From NCBI GenBank assembly GCA_963721385.1, contig CAVRJB010000013.1:682001-746000 (forward strand): a stretch of 64,000 bases of DNA, in the 5' to 3' direction. This document shows positions 1-9,600 of this stretch, in pieces; position 1 is the first letter of the stretch, and each line of letters begins with the position of its first letter. The DNA comes from DAOMFB01 sp963721385 (GTDB lineage Bacteria > Acidobacteriota > Thermoanaerobaculia > UBA5066). The notes under the pieces are model-generated. The model saw only the letters and a list, made by a program, of their open reading frames with translations. It ran no database searches and was not told where the DNA came from. Made by a program: the position numbers and the translations under genes.

Positions 1-2
1 CC

Positions 3-164
3 CGGGGCTCCGTGCTCGCGACGTGGCTGCAGAAGCATCACGTCATGGCGCTCGCCTCGGGCGAGCGGGCGATCCGGCTCCGGCCGCCCCTGACGCTGAC
101 GAAGGACGAGGCTCTCCTCGGCGTCCAGCGGCTCCGGGCGGCGCTGGCCGAAGTCCTAGGCTGA
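3..164 (+). CDS. class III aminotransferase, C-terminal fragment
   Basis: The window opens inside a reading frame whose last 53 residues read like the C-terminus of a PLP-dependent class III aminotransferase (acetylornithine/4-aminobutyrate aminotransferase type). The tail has the family's typical layout: a hydrophobic helix, then LRPPLTLTKDEA, then a final amphipathic helix ending in ALAEVLG before the TGA at 162-164. The PLP-binding lysine lies upstream of the window, so substrate cannot be assigned. The stop overlaps the probable CTG start of mtgA by four bases (CTGA), which suggests one transcript. The family call is moderately sure; the specific enzyme is not. Confidence 0.6.
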   Translation, partial: RGSVLATWLQKHHVMALASGERAIRLRPPLTLTKDEALLGVQRLRAALAEVLG

Positions 165-892
165 AGAAGCTTCTCCTTCTCCTCGGCGCGGGTGTCTTTC
201 TCTGGCTCGGGCTCTGGTTCGTGCCCGTGCCGGAGATCCTGGCCCTCCGCTCGCGGCCCCCCGCCACGACGTCGTTCATCAGGGCGCGGCAGGCGCGGCT
301 CCGCAAGGAGGGAAAAAGCGATGCCGTCGACCGGCGGCCCGTCCCGCTCTCCGCCGTCTCCCCGGCCCTGGTGGCCGCTGTCCTCGCGGCCGAGGATGCG
401 CGCTTCTTCTCCCACCGCGGCATCGACTGGCAGGCGGTCGCGGAGGCCCGCGAATGGAACCGGAAGATCGAGGGAAAAAAGGGCCGCTGGAGGCGGGGCG
501 CCTCGACCCTCACCCAGCAGCTCGCCAAGAACCTCTGGCTCTCGCCGGAGCGGAGCTGGTGGCGGAAGGGGCGCGAGGCGGCCTGCGCGCTGGCACTCGA
601 GGCGGCCCTCCCCAAGGAGAAGATCCTCGAGCACTACCTTTCGGCCATCGAGCTCGGCGAGCGCGTCTTCGGCGTCGAGGCGGCCGCGCGCGGGCGTTTC
701 GGGATCCCGGCCGCGAAGCTGAGCCCCGCCCAGTCCGCGTGGCTGGCCGCGATGATCCCGTCGCCGTCGTACTACCTCAGTCACCCCGCCCGGCACGCGG
801 AGCGGGCGGCCCTCATCGAGCGGCGAATGGCCGTGCCCGGGGGCCCGGAGCCGCCGTCCGCGGAGGACGAGGAGCCGGAGTCTCCACGCTAG
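161..892 (+). CDS. mtgA: monofunctional peptidoglycan transglycosylase
   Basis: GT51 glycosyltransferase that polymerises lipid II into glycan strands at the outer face of the inner membrane. From the proposed start the protein is about 243 residues. A cytoplasmic KK pair is followed by one membrane segment (LLLLLGAGVFLWLGLWF). The catalytic-glutamate motif EDARFFSHRGID is present, then the GASTLTQQLAKNLWL and RSWWRKGREA motifs, and a GVEAAARGRFG helix. No penicillin-binding transpeptidase domain follows, so it is the monofunctional form. The frame is open from 23 (GTG), but the first 46 residues would overlap the upstream aminotransferase. CTG at 161 directly overlaps that gene's stop, a geometry repeated at many junctions here. 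Function is confident; the start is not. Confidence 0.85.
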   Translation: MKKLLLLLGAGVFLWLGLWFVPVPEILALRSRPPATTSFIRARQARLRKEGKSDAVDRRPVPLSAVSPALVAAVLAAEDARFFSHRGIDWQAVAEAREWNRKIEGKKGRWRRGASTLTQQLAKNLWLSPERSWWRKGREAACALALEAALPKEKILEHYLSAIELGERVFGVEAAARGRFGIPAAKLSPAQSAWLAAMIPSPSYYLSHPARHAERAALIERRMAVPGGPEPPSAEDEEPESPR

Positions 893-895
893 AAT
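890..895 (+). promoter_or_regulatory. TAGAAT -10-like element before the Ig-like lipoprotein gene
   Basis: A TAGAAT hexamer overlaps the mtgA stop and ends ten bases before ATG 906. It matches the TAGANT hexamer found in front of several other genes in the window. No convincing -35 is visible. Inferred promoter, giving a leaderless or nearly leaderless message if ATG 906 is the start. Confidence 0.4.
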
Positions 896-905
896 GCAGA
901 GCGCC

Positions 906-1748
906 ATGAAATTTCGATCCTCGTTCGGCCGGCTGGCCCTGCCGGCGCTCCTCCTCGCCGGCCTCGGCGCCGCCTCCTGCGGCAAGAAGCCGGCCGAGAT
1001 CCGCGTCACCCCCGCCAAAGTCCAGCTCTTCGGCAAGGCCCGCCGCGCTCCGCTCTCAGCAGAGGTCGTCGACAAGAAGGGCAACGTCCTTCCCGGCCAG
1101 ACGCTCACGTGGGAGAGCTCCAATCCCAAGGTCGCGACCGTCGAATCGTCGGGCCTCGTCAAGTCCGTGGGCCCCGGGAAGTCTCAGATCAGCGCCCGCT
1201 TGAACGCGCTCTCGGGAACGGCCACGGTCGTCGTCGTGGACATCGAGTCCGTGACCATGATGCCCACCCGCGCCTCCCTCGTCGGCCCGGTCGGCACGAC
1301 GCTCCAGCTCGTCGCCGAGGCGAAGGACGGGAACCGGCAGCCCGTCGCGCTGGCACCGAAGTGGGCCACCTCCGACCCGAAGGTGGTCCGGGTGACCGAC
1401 TCCGGACTCATCGCGTCGGCCGGGGAGGGGCGGGCCACGGTCACCGCCAGCTTCGGCAGTGACTTGAGCGTGGGGTGCGACGTCAAGGTGCTCTTCAAGG
1501 AGATCTCGGCCCTCGAAATCTCCACCGCAACGATCCTCCTCAAGGCCGGGGAGACGTGGAAGATCGTCGCGACGCTGAAGGACGACAAGGGCGCGATCAT
1601 CGAGGATCCGGCCCTCACCTGGTCTTCGAGCGACCCGAAGGTCGCGTCGGTCTCGAATGGCGTCGTCCGGGGCGAGGGCCCGGGCACGGCGACGGTCAGC
1701 GTCGCCGTGGGTCCGCGGGTGCTGAAGGCAACCGTCATCGTGAATTGA
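906..1748 (+). CDS. lipoprotein with three bacterial Ig-like (BIG2) domains
   Basis: About 280 residues. The N-terminus is a signal peptide (basic MKFRSSFGR, hydrophobic LALPALLLAGLG) ending in an AASC lipobox-like site, so it is probably lipid-anchored in the envelope. Three repeats follow, at roughly residues 30-110, 112-198 and 200-280. Each has the BIG2 signature of a W-x-S-S-(N/D)-P-K-V core followed by G-x-(A/G)-x-(I/V)-(S/T). Such domains usually serve adhesion or surface display; no enzymatic motif is present. An alternative in-frame ATG lies at 894. ATG 906 is preferred because it gives the cleaner signal peptide and fits the TAGAAT hexamer. The specific binding partner is unknown. 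Confidence 0.75.
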   Translation: MKFRSSFGRLALPALLLAGLGAASCGKKPAEIRVTPAKVQLFGKARRAPLSAEVVDKKGNVLPGQTLTWESSNPKVATVESSGLVKSVGPGKSQISARLNALSGTATVVVVDIESVTMMPTRASLVGPVGTTLQLVAEAKDGNRQPVALAPKWATSDPKVVRVTDSGLIASAGEGRATVTASFGSDLSVGCDVKVLFKEISALEISTATILLKAGETWKIVATLKDDKGAIIEDPALTWSSSDPKVASVSNGVVRGEGPGTATVSVAVGPRVLKATVIVN

Positions 1749-2599
1749 AACGCGCCGTCCGGCCCCCCGCGGTCGCCGGCTTCTTCTACGAGGCCGAGCC
1801 CGCCCTCTTGAGGACGACGGTCCGGGGCCTTCTCGAAGGCGCTCGGCGCGCGCCGAAGCCCGCCGGCTCCTGGGCCGCGCTCCTCCTGCCGCACGCGGGC
1901 CACGTCTACTCGGGCGGCATCGCGGCCGCCGGCGTCGCGGCCGTCTCCTGGCCGGCGAAGGCGATCCTCCTCGGCCCGAATCACCGGGGCGAGGGGGCCG
2001 GGGCGGCGCTCTCCCCCGCTTCGGCGTGGAGGACTCCGCTCGGCGACGTCCCGGTGGACGAGGACCTCGGCGACGCTCTCCTCGCCGCCTGTCCGGACCT
2101 CGAGGCCGACGCCGCCGCCCACAGGCAGGAGCATTCGCTCGAGGTCCTCCTGCCGTTCCTCCAGGAGGCCGCGCCGGGCCTCTCGATCGCGTGCGTCTCG
2201 GTCCGCGATCCCGACGCCCGTCTCTGCGCCGCCATCGGCGACGCGGTGGCGAAGGTCGTCGCCGCCCGCGAGGCGCGGGGCGAGCGGGTGGCGATCGTCG
2301 TCTCCTCCGACCTCAACCACTATCTCCCGCGGCGGGAGAACCGCTCGAAGGACGACCGCGCTCTCCTCGCCCTCCGGGGCGGCGACCCGGAGGCGTTCTT
2401 CGACACCATCCTCCGGCGCGAGCGGATCTCGATGTGCGGCGTCCTTCCGGCCACGGCGCTGCTCCGGGCCCTCGCGCTCCTCGGCGCGGGGACCGCCGAG
2501 ATCGTCGCGCAGGGCGATTCGGGCGACGCGTTCGGCGACCTCTCGAAGGTCGTCGGCTACGCCTCGGTCCTCTGGCCGCGGACGAAGGGACCTTCCTGA
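1745..2599 (+). CDS. Memo-family protein (AmmeMemoRadiSam system protein B)
   Basis: About 284 residues of the Memo/class III extradiol-dioxygenase-like fold. Visible family marks are the N-terminal RPPAVAGFFYEAEP, the metal-site LPHAGHVYSG, GPNHRG, the EHSLEVLLPFLQ helix and SSDLNHYL. In many bacteria Memo proteins are encoded beside an AMMECR1 protein and a radical SAM enzyme; neither partner is seen here. The biochemical role is not settled, although human Memo binds metal at the equivalent histidines. TTG at 1745 is chosen because it overlaps the preceding stop (TTGA) and gives the canonical KRAVRPPAVAGFFY start. The 3' end overlaps glgA by four bases. Confidence 0.8.
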   Translation: MKRAVRPPAVAGFFYEAEPALLRTTVRGLLEGARRAPKPAGSWAALLLPHAGHVYSGGIAAAGVAAVSWPAKAILLGPNHRGEGAGAALSPASAWRTPLGDVPVDEDLGDALLAACPDLEADAAAHRQEHSLEVLLPFLQEAAPGLSIACVSVRDPDARLCAAIGDAVAKVVAAREARGERVAIVVSSDLNHYLPRRENRSKDDRALLALRGGDPEAFFDTILRRERISMCGVLPATALLRALALLGAGTAEIVAQGDSGDAFGDLSKVVGYASVLWPRTKGPS

Positions 2600-4077
2600 G
2601 AATCACGCATCTCGCCGCCGAGTGCGTCCCGTTCGCGAAGACGGGAGGGCTCGGCGACGTGGTCGGTGCGCTCCCGAAAGCCCAGCGCCGAAACGGGCAC
2701 GACGTCGACGTCTTCATGCCGTTCCACCTCGAGACCGCCGACTGGTTCCGGCGGAGGTCCACGTGGCCCGCGGCCGCGCTCCCGCCGTTCGAGGTGCCGA
2801 TCCTCGGCCGGAACTACACCGTCGGCGTCCTTCGAGGGACGCTTCCCGGGAGCGACGTCCCCGTCCATTTCATCGCCCACGACCCGCTCTTTCACCGGCC
2901 GCGCCTCTACGCGCCGAACGACCGGGGGCAGGACGACGGACTCTGGCGCTTCTCGCTCTTCGTCCGCGCGTCCGTCGAGGCCCTCAAGCGGATGGGGCGG
3001 CGCCCGCAGCTCCTCCACACGCACGACTGGCACCCGTCGCTCGCCGTGATGCTCGGCGCCTGGTCGAGCTGGCGCGACCGTTGGTGGGACGACGTCGCCT
3101 CCGTCCTGACGATCCACAACGTGTCGTACCAGGGGGTCTACGGGCCCGCCGAATTCCCCTCGCTCGGCCTCCCTCGAGAGGCCTGGACCGGGGGGCAGCT
3201 CCGGCTCGCCGGCAGCCTGAACCTCCTGAAGGGAGCCGTCGCGGCCGCCGACATGATCACGGCGGTCTCGCCGACCTACGCCAGCGAGATCACGACGCCC
3301 GAGGGGGGCGCCGGCCTCGACCCCATTCTCCGGATCCGGCGTGACCGTCTCGTGGGAATCCTGAACGGGATCGACACGGAGGTCTGGAACCCCGCCCTCG
3401 ACCCGCTCCTCGCGGCCCGCTACGACGCGTCGGACCTCGAGGGAAAGGAGGCGTGCCGGAGCGACCTCTGCCGCCTCACCGGATTCGACGCCGGCGATCC
3501 GTCGATGATCCTCGGCTCGGTCGGGCGCCTGACGGACCAGAAGGGCTTCGACCTGATCGTCGGCGCCGCGGGCGAGCTGGTCCGGCGCGGAGTGAGGATC
3601 GTCCTCCTCGGCACGGGCGAGCCCCAGCTCGAGCACGCCGTCCGGACGCTCGCGATTCACCACCCGGGCCGCGTCGCCTCGTTCGTCGGCTACAGCGAGG
3701 AGCTGGCCCACAAGATCGAGGCGGGGGCCGACGCCTTCGTCATGCCGTCCCGCTTCGAGCCTTGCGGCCTGAACCAGATGTACTCGCTCGCGTACGGGAC
3801 GCCGCCGATCGTCCGGCGAACCGGAGGCCTCGCCGACTCGGTGCGGGGCTTCGACGGGCGCAACCTCGCCGACGCGACGGGATTCCTCTTCGACGACCCG
3901 TCCGCCCACGCGCTCGCGGCGACCGTCCTCTACGCGCAGAGCCTCTTCTTTCACCCGGCGTCGTGGCGCCGCCTGATGAAGAACGGCATGGTCAGGGACT
4001 TCTCGTGGGAGCGCTCCTCGACCCAGTACGACGCGGTTTACCGCCGGGCCCGGGAGGCCCGCGGGCTTTCCGGCTGA
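2596..4077 (+). CDS. glgA: glycogen synthase (ADP-glucose type)
   Basis: GT5 enzyme that extends alpha-1,4-glucan from a nucleotide sugar. From the proposed CTG start it is 493 residues, the normal length. The donor-binding KTGGLGDV loop is at residues 15-22, a THDWHPSLA segment sits in the N-terminal Rossmann domain, and the C-terminal SRFEPCGLNQMYSLAYGTPPIV and TGGL motifs are intact. The frame stays open upstream, but homology begins with RITHLAAECVPFAKTGG, so CTG 2596 (overlapping the Memo stop as CTGA) is the best start. No ATG, GTG or TTG fits. glgP converges from the other side 13 bases away, so synthesis and degradation genes are neighbours but transcribed separately. Confidence 0.9.
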   Translation: MRITHLAAECVPFAKTGGLGDVVGALPKAQRRNGHDVDVFMPFHLETADWFRRRSTWPAAALPPFEVPILGRNYTVGVLRGTLPGSDVPVHFIAHDPLFHRPRLYAPNDRGQDDGLWRFSLFVRASVEALKRMGRRPQLLHTHDWHPSLAVMLGAWSSWRDRWWDDVASVLTIHNVSYQGVYGPAEFPSLGLPREAWTGGQLRLAGSLNLLKGAVAAADMITAVSPTYASEITTPEGGAGLDPILRIRRDRLVGILNGIDTEVWNPALDPLLAARYDASDLEGKEACRSDLCRLTGFDAGDPSMILGSVGRLTDQKGFDLIVGAAGELVRRGVRIVLLGTGEPQLEHAVRTLAIHHPGRVASFVGYSEELAHKIEAGADAFVMPSRFEPCGLNQMYSLAYGTPPIVRRTGGLADSVRGFDGRNLADATGFLFDDPSAHALAATVLYAQSLFFHPASWRRLMKNGMVRDFSWERSSTQYDAVYRRAREARGLSG

Positions 4078-4090
4078 CCCCCGCCGGCTC

Positions 4091-6592
4091 TCAGCCCTCG
4101 AAGCGGACCGGGATCGGGCTCACCCTCCAGATGTCCCGCGCGTACTCCCACACGGCGCGGTCCGAGGAGAAAGGCCCCATCCCCGCGACGTTGAGGACCG
4201 ACCGGCGCGTCCACTCGGCGGTCCCGAAGACCTTCGCGGCGCGCGCCTGCGCCGCCGCGTAGGCGGTGTAGTCGGCGCAGCAGAAGAACCGGTCCCGGCC
4301 CAGGAGGTCCTCGACGATCGGGAGGAAGACGCCCGCGTCCTTCCCTTCGAGGGCGGGGATCGCGGCGATCACGGCAGCGAGCTCGGGGTCGGCCGCCACG
4401 AAGCTCTTCGGGTCGTAGCCTTTTCGCCGGAGTGCCGCGATCTCGTCGGCCGTCTTCCCGAAGATGAACAGGTTCTCCGCCCCGACCTGCTCCAGGATCT
4501 CGATATTGGCGCCGTCCAGCGTCCCGATCGTGAGCGCGCCGTTCAGCGCGGCCTTCATGTTGCCGGTACCGGAGGCCTCGAGCCCCGCCGTCGAGATCTG
4601 CTCCGAGAGATCGCACGCCGGGAAGATCCGCTCCGCGCACGACACGCCGTAGTTGGGGAGGAACCGCGCCGTGAGGCGGCCCTTCATCGCCGGGTCGGCG
4701 TTGACGGCGTCGGCGACCGCGTTCAGGAACCGGATGATGAGCTTCGCCATGACGTAGCCGGGCGCCGCCTTCCCCGCGAAGATCACGGTCCGCGGCGGGC
4801 CGGCGTCCCGCCCTTCGCGGATCCTCCGCTGGAGCGCGAGAACGTGCAGGGCGTTCATCAGCTGGCGCTTGTACTCGTGGATCCGCTTGACCTGGACGTC
4901 GAGCATCGCGTCCGGGTCGAAAGCCGACCCGTGGACCCGGCCGCACCACTCCCCGAGCCGGACCTTGTTCGCGCGCTTGATCGCGGCCCACCTCGCGGCG
5001 AACGCGGCATCGCTCGCAAACGGCCGGAGGCGCGCGAGCTCGTCTAGGTCGGTCGCCCACTTCTCGCCGATCGCCTCCGTGATCAGGCCGGCGAGCTCCG
5101 GGTTGCACTTCAGGAGCCAGCGCCGCGGCGTGATGCCGTTCGTCTTGTTCTGGAACCGGCCGGGGAAGAGCTCGTGGAAATCGCGGAAGGTCTCGCGCTT
5201 GAGGATCTCGGTGTGGAGCTTCGCGACGCCGTTCACGGCGTGGCTCCCGACGATGGCGAGGTGCGCCATCCGGACGCTCCCGCCGTTCTCCGGGTCGAGG
5301 ACGGCCGTTCGCCGAAGCGCCGCTTCGTCCCCCGGCCGCTCGCGCCGGATCTTCTCCCGAAAGCGACGGTCGATCTCCTCGATGATCTGGAGGTGCCGGG
5401 GCAGGAGCCGCCCGAACAGGGAAACGGGCCAGGTCTCCAGCGCCTCCGGCAGGATCGTGTGGTTCGTGAAGCCGAAGACCGCCTGCACGATCTCCCAGGC
5501 CGGCTCCCACTCGAGCTTCTCCTGGTCGACCAGGATGCGCATCAGGCTCGGGATCGCCACGGCCGGGTGCGTGTCGTTGAGCTGGATGGCGACCTTGTCC
5601 GGGAACTCCTCCCAGGCCCGGTGGTCGTGTTTCTTGAACCGCCGGATGACGTCGCCCAGCGTGGCCGAGACGAAGAAGAACTGCTGCTTGAGGCGCAGCT
5701 CCTTGCCGCCGAGCTGGTCGTCCGGCGGGTAGAGAACCTTCGAGATGTTCTCCGTCCGCGTCTTGTCCTCGACGGCGCGCGTGTAGTCGCCGGCGTTGAA
5801 CGTTGCGAGGTCGAACTCCCGCGTCGAGCGGGCCGACCAGAGCCGGAGCGAGTTCACCGTGTCGTTCCGGTAGCCGAGGATCGGCATGTCGTAGGCCATC
5901 GCGTAGACGTTCTCGGTGTCGACCCAGTCGGTCCGGACGGCGCCGGTCTCGTCCCGGAACGTCGCCGTCCGGCCGTAGAACTTCACCGGCATGAGCGAAT
6001 CGGGGCGCGGGATCTCCCACGGGTTTCCGTACCGGAGCCAGTTGTCGGGAGCCTCCACCTGCGAGCCTCCCACGATCCGCTGGCGGAAGATGCCGTACTC
6101 GTACCGGATGCCGTAGCCGAAAAACGGAAGGGCGAGGGTCGCCGCCGAGTCGACGTAGCAGGCGGCGAGGCGCCCGAGGCCCCCGTTGCCGAGCCCGGCG
6201 TCGATCTCCTCCTCGGCGATGTCGCCGAGCGGGTAGCCGAGCTTCTCCAGCGCGCGGGCGTACGGCGCATGGGCGCCGAGGTTGACGATGTTGTTCATCA
6301 GGGCGCGGCCCAAGAGGAACTCCATCGAGAGGTAGTAGACCCGCTTCGTATCGGAGCGGTAGTAGGTGCCCTGCGTGAGGAACCAGCGCTCCATGAGGCG
6401 GTCGCGCACCGCGTGGGCGACCGCGTGGTAGATGTCGAGGTCGGTGGCGGTGAATTCGTCCTTCGCGACCGTGTACATCATCCGGTGGGCGAAGGACTCC
6501 GCGATTCCGGGCACGTCGAGGTGGCCGGGCATCGGCTTCGGGATGCGGCGCGGCGTTCCATTCGGCCGGGGCTGAGCGTCGGACTCTGTCAT
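4091..6592 (-). CDS. glgP: glycogen/starch phosphorylase
   Basis: GT35 phosphorylase releasing glucose-1-phosphate from glycogen. With ATG at 6592 the protein is 833 residues, close to the usual 800-840. The N-terminal half carries YYLSMEFLLGRAL and the GNGGLGRLAACYVDS motif. The C-terminal half carries TNGITPRRWLL, KRIHEYKRQLMN and the PLP site around EASGTGNMKAALNG, where the lysine after NM would hold the cofactor. The open frame runs further upstream, but that part has no homology and crosses the divergent gene. A weak TATAAC lies nine bases before the start and no Shine-Dalgarno is visible. It pairs functionally with the convergent glgA. Confidence 0.93.
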   Translation of the reverse strand: MTESDAQPRPNGTPRRIPKPMPGHLDVPGIAESFAHRMMYTVAKDEFTATDLDIYHAVAHAVRDRLMERWFLTQGTYYRSDTKRVYYLSMEFLLGRALMNNIVNLGAHAPYARALEKLGYPLGDIAEEEIDAGLGNGGLGRLAACYVDSAATLALPFFGYGIRYEYGIFRQRIVGGSQVEAPDNWLRYGNPWEIPRPDSLMPVKFYGRTATFRDETGAVRTDWVDTENVYAMAYDMPILGYRNDTVNSLRLWSARSTREFDLATFNAGDYTRAVEDKTRTENISKVLYPPDDQLGGKELRLKQQFFFVSATLGDVIRRFKKHDHRAWEEFPDKVAIQLNDTHPAVAIPSLMRILVDQEKLEWEPAWEIVQAVFGFTNHTILPEALETWPVSLFGRLLPRHLQIIEEIDRRFREKIRRERPGDEAALRRTAVLDPENGGSVRMAHLAIVGSHAVNGVAKLHTEILKRETFRDFHELFPGRFQNKTNGITPRRWLLKCNPELAGLITEAIGEKWATDLDELARLRPFASDAAFAARWAAIKRANKVRLGEWCGRVHGSAFDPDAMLDVQVKRIHEYKRQLMNALHVLALQRRIREGRDAGPPRTVIFAGKAAPGYVMAKLIIRFLNAVADAVNADPAMKGRLTARFLPNYGVSCAERIFPACDLSEQISTAGLEASGTGNMKAALNGALTIGTLDGANIEILEQVGAENLFIFGKTADEIAALRRKGYDPKSFVAADPELAAVIAAIPALEGKDAGVFLPIVEDLLGRDRFFCCADYTAYAAAQARAAKVFGTAEWTRRSVLNVAGMGPFSSDRAVWEYARDIWRVSPIPVRFEG

Positions 6593-6601
6593 GCGTCGAA
6601 T

Positions 6602-6607
6602 GTTATA
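6602..6607 (-). promoter_or_regulatory. possible -10 element of glgP
   Basis: Minus-strand TATAAC ending nine bases before the glgP ATG. No -35 match is visible at normal spacing, and the intergenic gap is only 77 bases, shared with the divergent AsmA-like gene. A weak call. Confidence 0.3.
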
Positions 6608-6657
6608 CGGCGGGGCTGGCGGGAGGACCCGGCGTGGCTCTCGCGGCCCGGGAGCGC

Positions 6658-6663
6658 TAGAGT
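6658..6663 (+). promoter_or_regulatory. TAGAGT -10-like element six bases before the AsmA-like gene
   Basis: TAGAGT, then exactly six bases, then the GTG start at 6670. The same hexamer and spacing recur before at least five other genes here. Inferred -10 of a leaderless transcript. Confidence 0.45.
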
Positions 6664-6669
6664 GGGCAC

Positions 6670-9600
6670 GTGCCGGACTCGAGCCGCTTGACGGGCGGTG
6701 ACGCCCCCGCGCAGCGCCGGCGCCGCAGAAAGTCCGGAATCGCCCTCGCCCTCCTCGCGATCGTCCTCGCCGCCGTCGTCTTCGGGTTGCCCCGCCTCCT
6801 CGACCTGAACAGGTACCGGGACCGGATCGTCTCGGAGATCGAGAAGGCGACGGGGGGAAAGGTGGCGCTGGGGCGGATCGCGTGGGGAATCTCGACCGGC
6901 CTGTGGGTGGAAGCCGACGGGCTCTCGATCGCCCGAGCACCCGGCTTTCCGGTCGATCTCGCCGTGGGGCGGGTTTCCGTTCGCCTCGCGTTCCGCCCGC
7001 TGCTTTCGAAGCGGATCGTCGTGACCCGGCTCCTCCTGGACAGACCCGACGTCAGCCTGCGGCTCGCACCCGGTCCCGACGACGCGACTCCGAAAGCGAA
7101 GCCCTCTCCCTCCGGCGGGAGTCCGGCGGGGGCCGGACCCCCGGTCACGATCGAAAAACTGGTCCTCCAGAAAGGCCGCTTCCGGCTGGAGGACGGAGTG
7201 GCTCTCCCCGGCCGCGTGCTGGTCCACACGGCGACGAACATCGACCTCACGGTGTCTCCCGTGATCGCCGGGCGCACCGCGAGTTTCGACATCTCCTTCG
7301 AGGAAGAGGGCCCGGAAGGTCTCGGTCCCTTCAAGGCTCATGGCACCCTCGCGGGCCTCAAGGCGTTCGTCGCCTTCGAGAATCCGCTCCTCACCGCCGA
7401 CGTCTCGATTCCCGCGCTCCAGGTCGAAGGGCTCAAGCCGTTCCTCGCAGGAACAGAGGTGATCCAGCGGCTCTCCGGGCAGGTGGGGCTCGCCGTTCAC
7501 TACACGTGGGACCTCGGGGGCCGGCACTCGTTCGACGGGACGCTCGACCTCGACCGGGCCGCGTATGCCGATCCCTCGCTCTGGGAGGCTCCGCTTCCCG
7601 GCACCGCGACGACCGTCGCATTCCGCATGAACCTCGACCCGGACCGGCTGACCTTCGAAGAGGTGTCGGTGAAGCGCGGACCGCTCGCCGTCGCCGCGCA
7701 CGGGGTCCTCGACAACCTCGGCGGGGCGACCCAGATCCGGGACGCCAAGGCTTCGCTCCAGTCGGCGGTCCCCGAGCTGATCGCCGTCGTCCCCTGGAAC
7801 GCCCTTGGACCTTCGGGCCCGAAGCTCCGGGACGATCTCCGGACTGCGGAGCGGGCACTCTCCGACCGGGCGAGCTCTCTCCGGATCTCCGCACGGGGCT
7901 CGGGTTTCCCGGGACGGGGGCGCGTCGAGGGATCGCTCAAGGGGCCGCTCCGGGTCGACCCGGACGCGAGCGAGGAGGCCGCCGCTCTGCTCAGGCGTAC
8001 GGGCTGGGAGAACGTGCGCGGCACGGCCGACGTCGATCTCGACTTCTCGCTGGAGATCGCCCGCCCGAAGGACCTCCGCCTTCACGGCCGTGTCGCCCTC
8101 CGCGAGTTCACGGCGAAGCCGCTCGGCCTTCCCATCCGGTTCGAAAACCTCGAGGCGGATGCCGACGTAACCCCGGACTCGGCGGAGATCTCCCGTCTCT
8201 CGACGACCGTGGCGCTCCCGGCCGTCTCCCCGGACTCCGACGGCCGCGTGACCGTGTCGCTGCAAGGGCCGGTTCGACGGGTGGCCGGCGCGGCCGGCCG
8301 TCACCCTGCATCATCTCGAGACCACCCCGATTCCGCTCCCGGCGGCTTCCGTCGCTCGTGCCCCGGGAAGGCACCGGCAGGGCCGCCATGACCGTCCGCG
8401 AGATCCTCGAAGCCGGGGGCACCCTTGCGGTCGAGGAGCTGGCCTTTCCCCGGACGGAGCTGACGCAGCTTTCGCATGACCCGGCCGCACTGCTCCCGAA
8501 GGCGAAAGCGGTCGTCTCATTCGCGGGAATCGTCTTCCGGCCCCTGCCCGGATTTCCCGCGGTCGAGCAGGTGGCCGGCCGGGCCGCGCTCGAGGGTGGC
8601 GTCGTGACGGCGACCGGCGTGCGCGGCCGGGCGGGAGCGCTCACTCTTCCCGAAATCACGATCCAGCTCTCCGGGCTCGAGTCCCGGCCTCGTTCTGCCT
8701 TCTGGGCGAAGGGACCGCTTCACGTGGGAACGGCCCGAAACGAGAACGTCAAGGAGCTGCTCCGGCGCCACGGTCTCGCGAGCCTCACGGGCTCCGTCGA
8801 CGTCGATCTCCATGCCGAAAAGAACTGGGCGACGGCGGAAGGATGGATCGGAGCCGGTTCGCTGACGCTTTCCGGTGTCCGGGTCGTCACGTTCCCGGCC
8901 GGCGTCGTCGTGGACTCTCTCGCGGGCCGGGTGACCGTGAACCATCGCGCCGCCCTGGACCTCACCGCCGAGCACCTCACGGCCACCGTCGACAGTGCGC
9001 CCGTCCGGGTCTCGGGAACCCTCCGAGGTGCCGGATCGCCGCAGTTCTCGGTCGATGCGACGGCGTACGCGAAGGGGCTAGACCTCTCCCGTGCACGGGA
9101 GCTCTCCCCTTCCCTGAGGTCGCTCGGGCTCGAAGGCCAGGTCGACATGGACTTGAAGGTGTCGCTCTCCTCTCACGAGTCGGCCGAGCCCCGCCTGAGC
9201 GGCGGTCTCTCTCTGCGGAATGGCGGCTTCCGGATCCCCGGCTCCGGCGTCGCGGTCACCGACGCCGAGGTGGCCCTCGCCCTGGACGGCAACGCCGTCG
9301 AGATCCTCCGGCTGAACCTGCAGCTGAACGGTCAGGCGCTCGCGGCGACGGGGCGAATCGCGAACCCGGTCGAGCCCGACCTCCGTCTCGCCGTCACGTC
9401 GCCCGATCTCGACCTCGACCGGCTGTTTCCGCCACGTCGAACGGGGGCGCCGCCGCCCCGTCCGTCGGCGCCGGCGCCCGCCGCTGGCCGGCACGCAGGT
9501 CCAGCCGGAGCCACGGAGCTGCCGGACCTTCTCCGCAAGCTGACCGCCTCGCTGTCGCTGCAGGCCCCGCAGGGGCGGTTCCGGGGGCTCGGGTTCCGCG

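Noticed and set aside
38..1162. Long antisense open frame opposite mtgA and the lipoprotein gene
   Set aside because: It has Arg/Gly-rich, low-complexity translation with no motif. In this GC-rich DNA, open antisense frames are expected opposite real genes.
4078..4090. Terminator between glgA and glgP
   Set aside because: Only 13 bases separate the two stops and no clear stem could be drawn.
4038..6020. 660-residue open frame on the same strand as glgP in another phase
   Set aside because: It is a frame shadow of glgP; the glgP phase has all phosphorylase motifs and this one has none.
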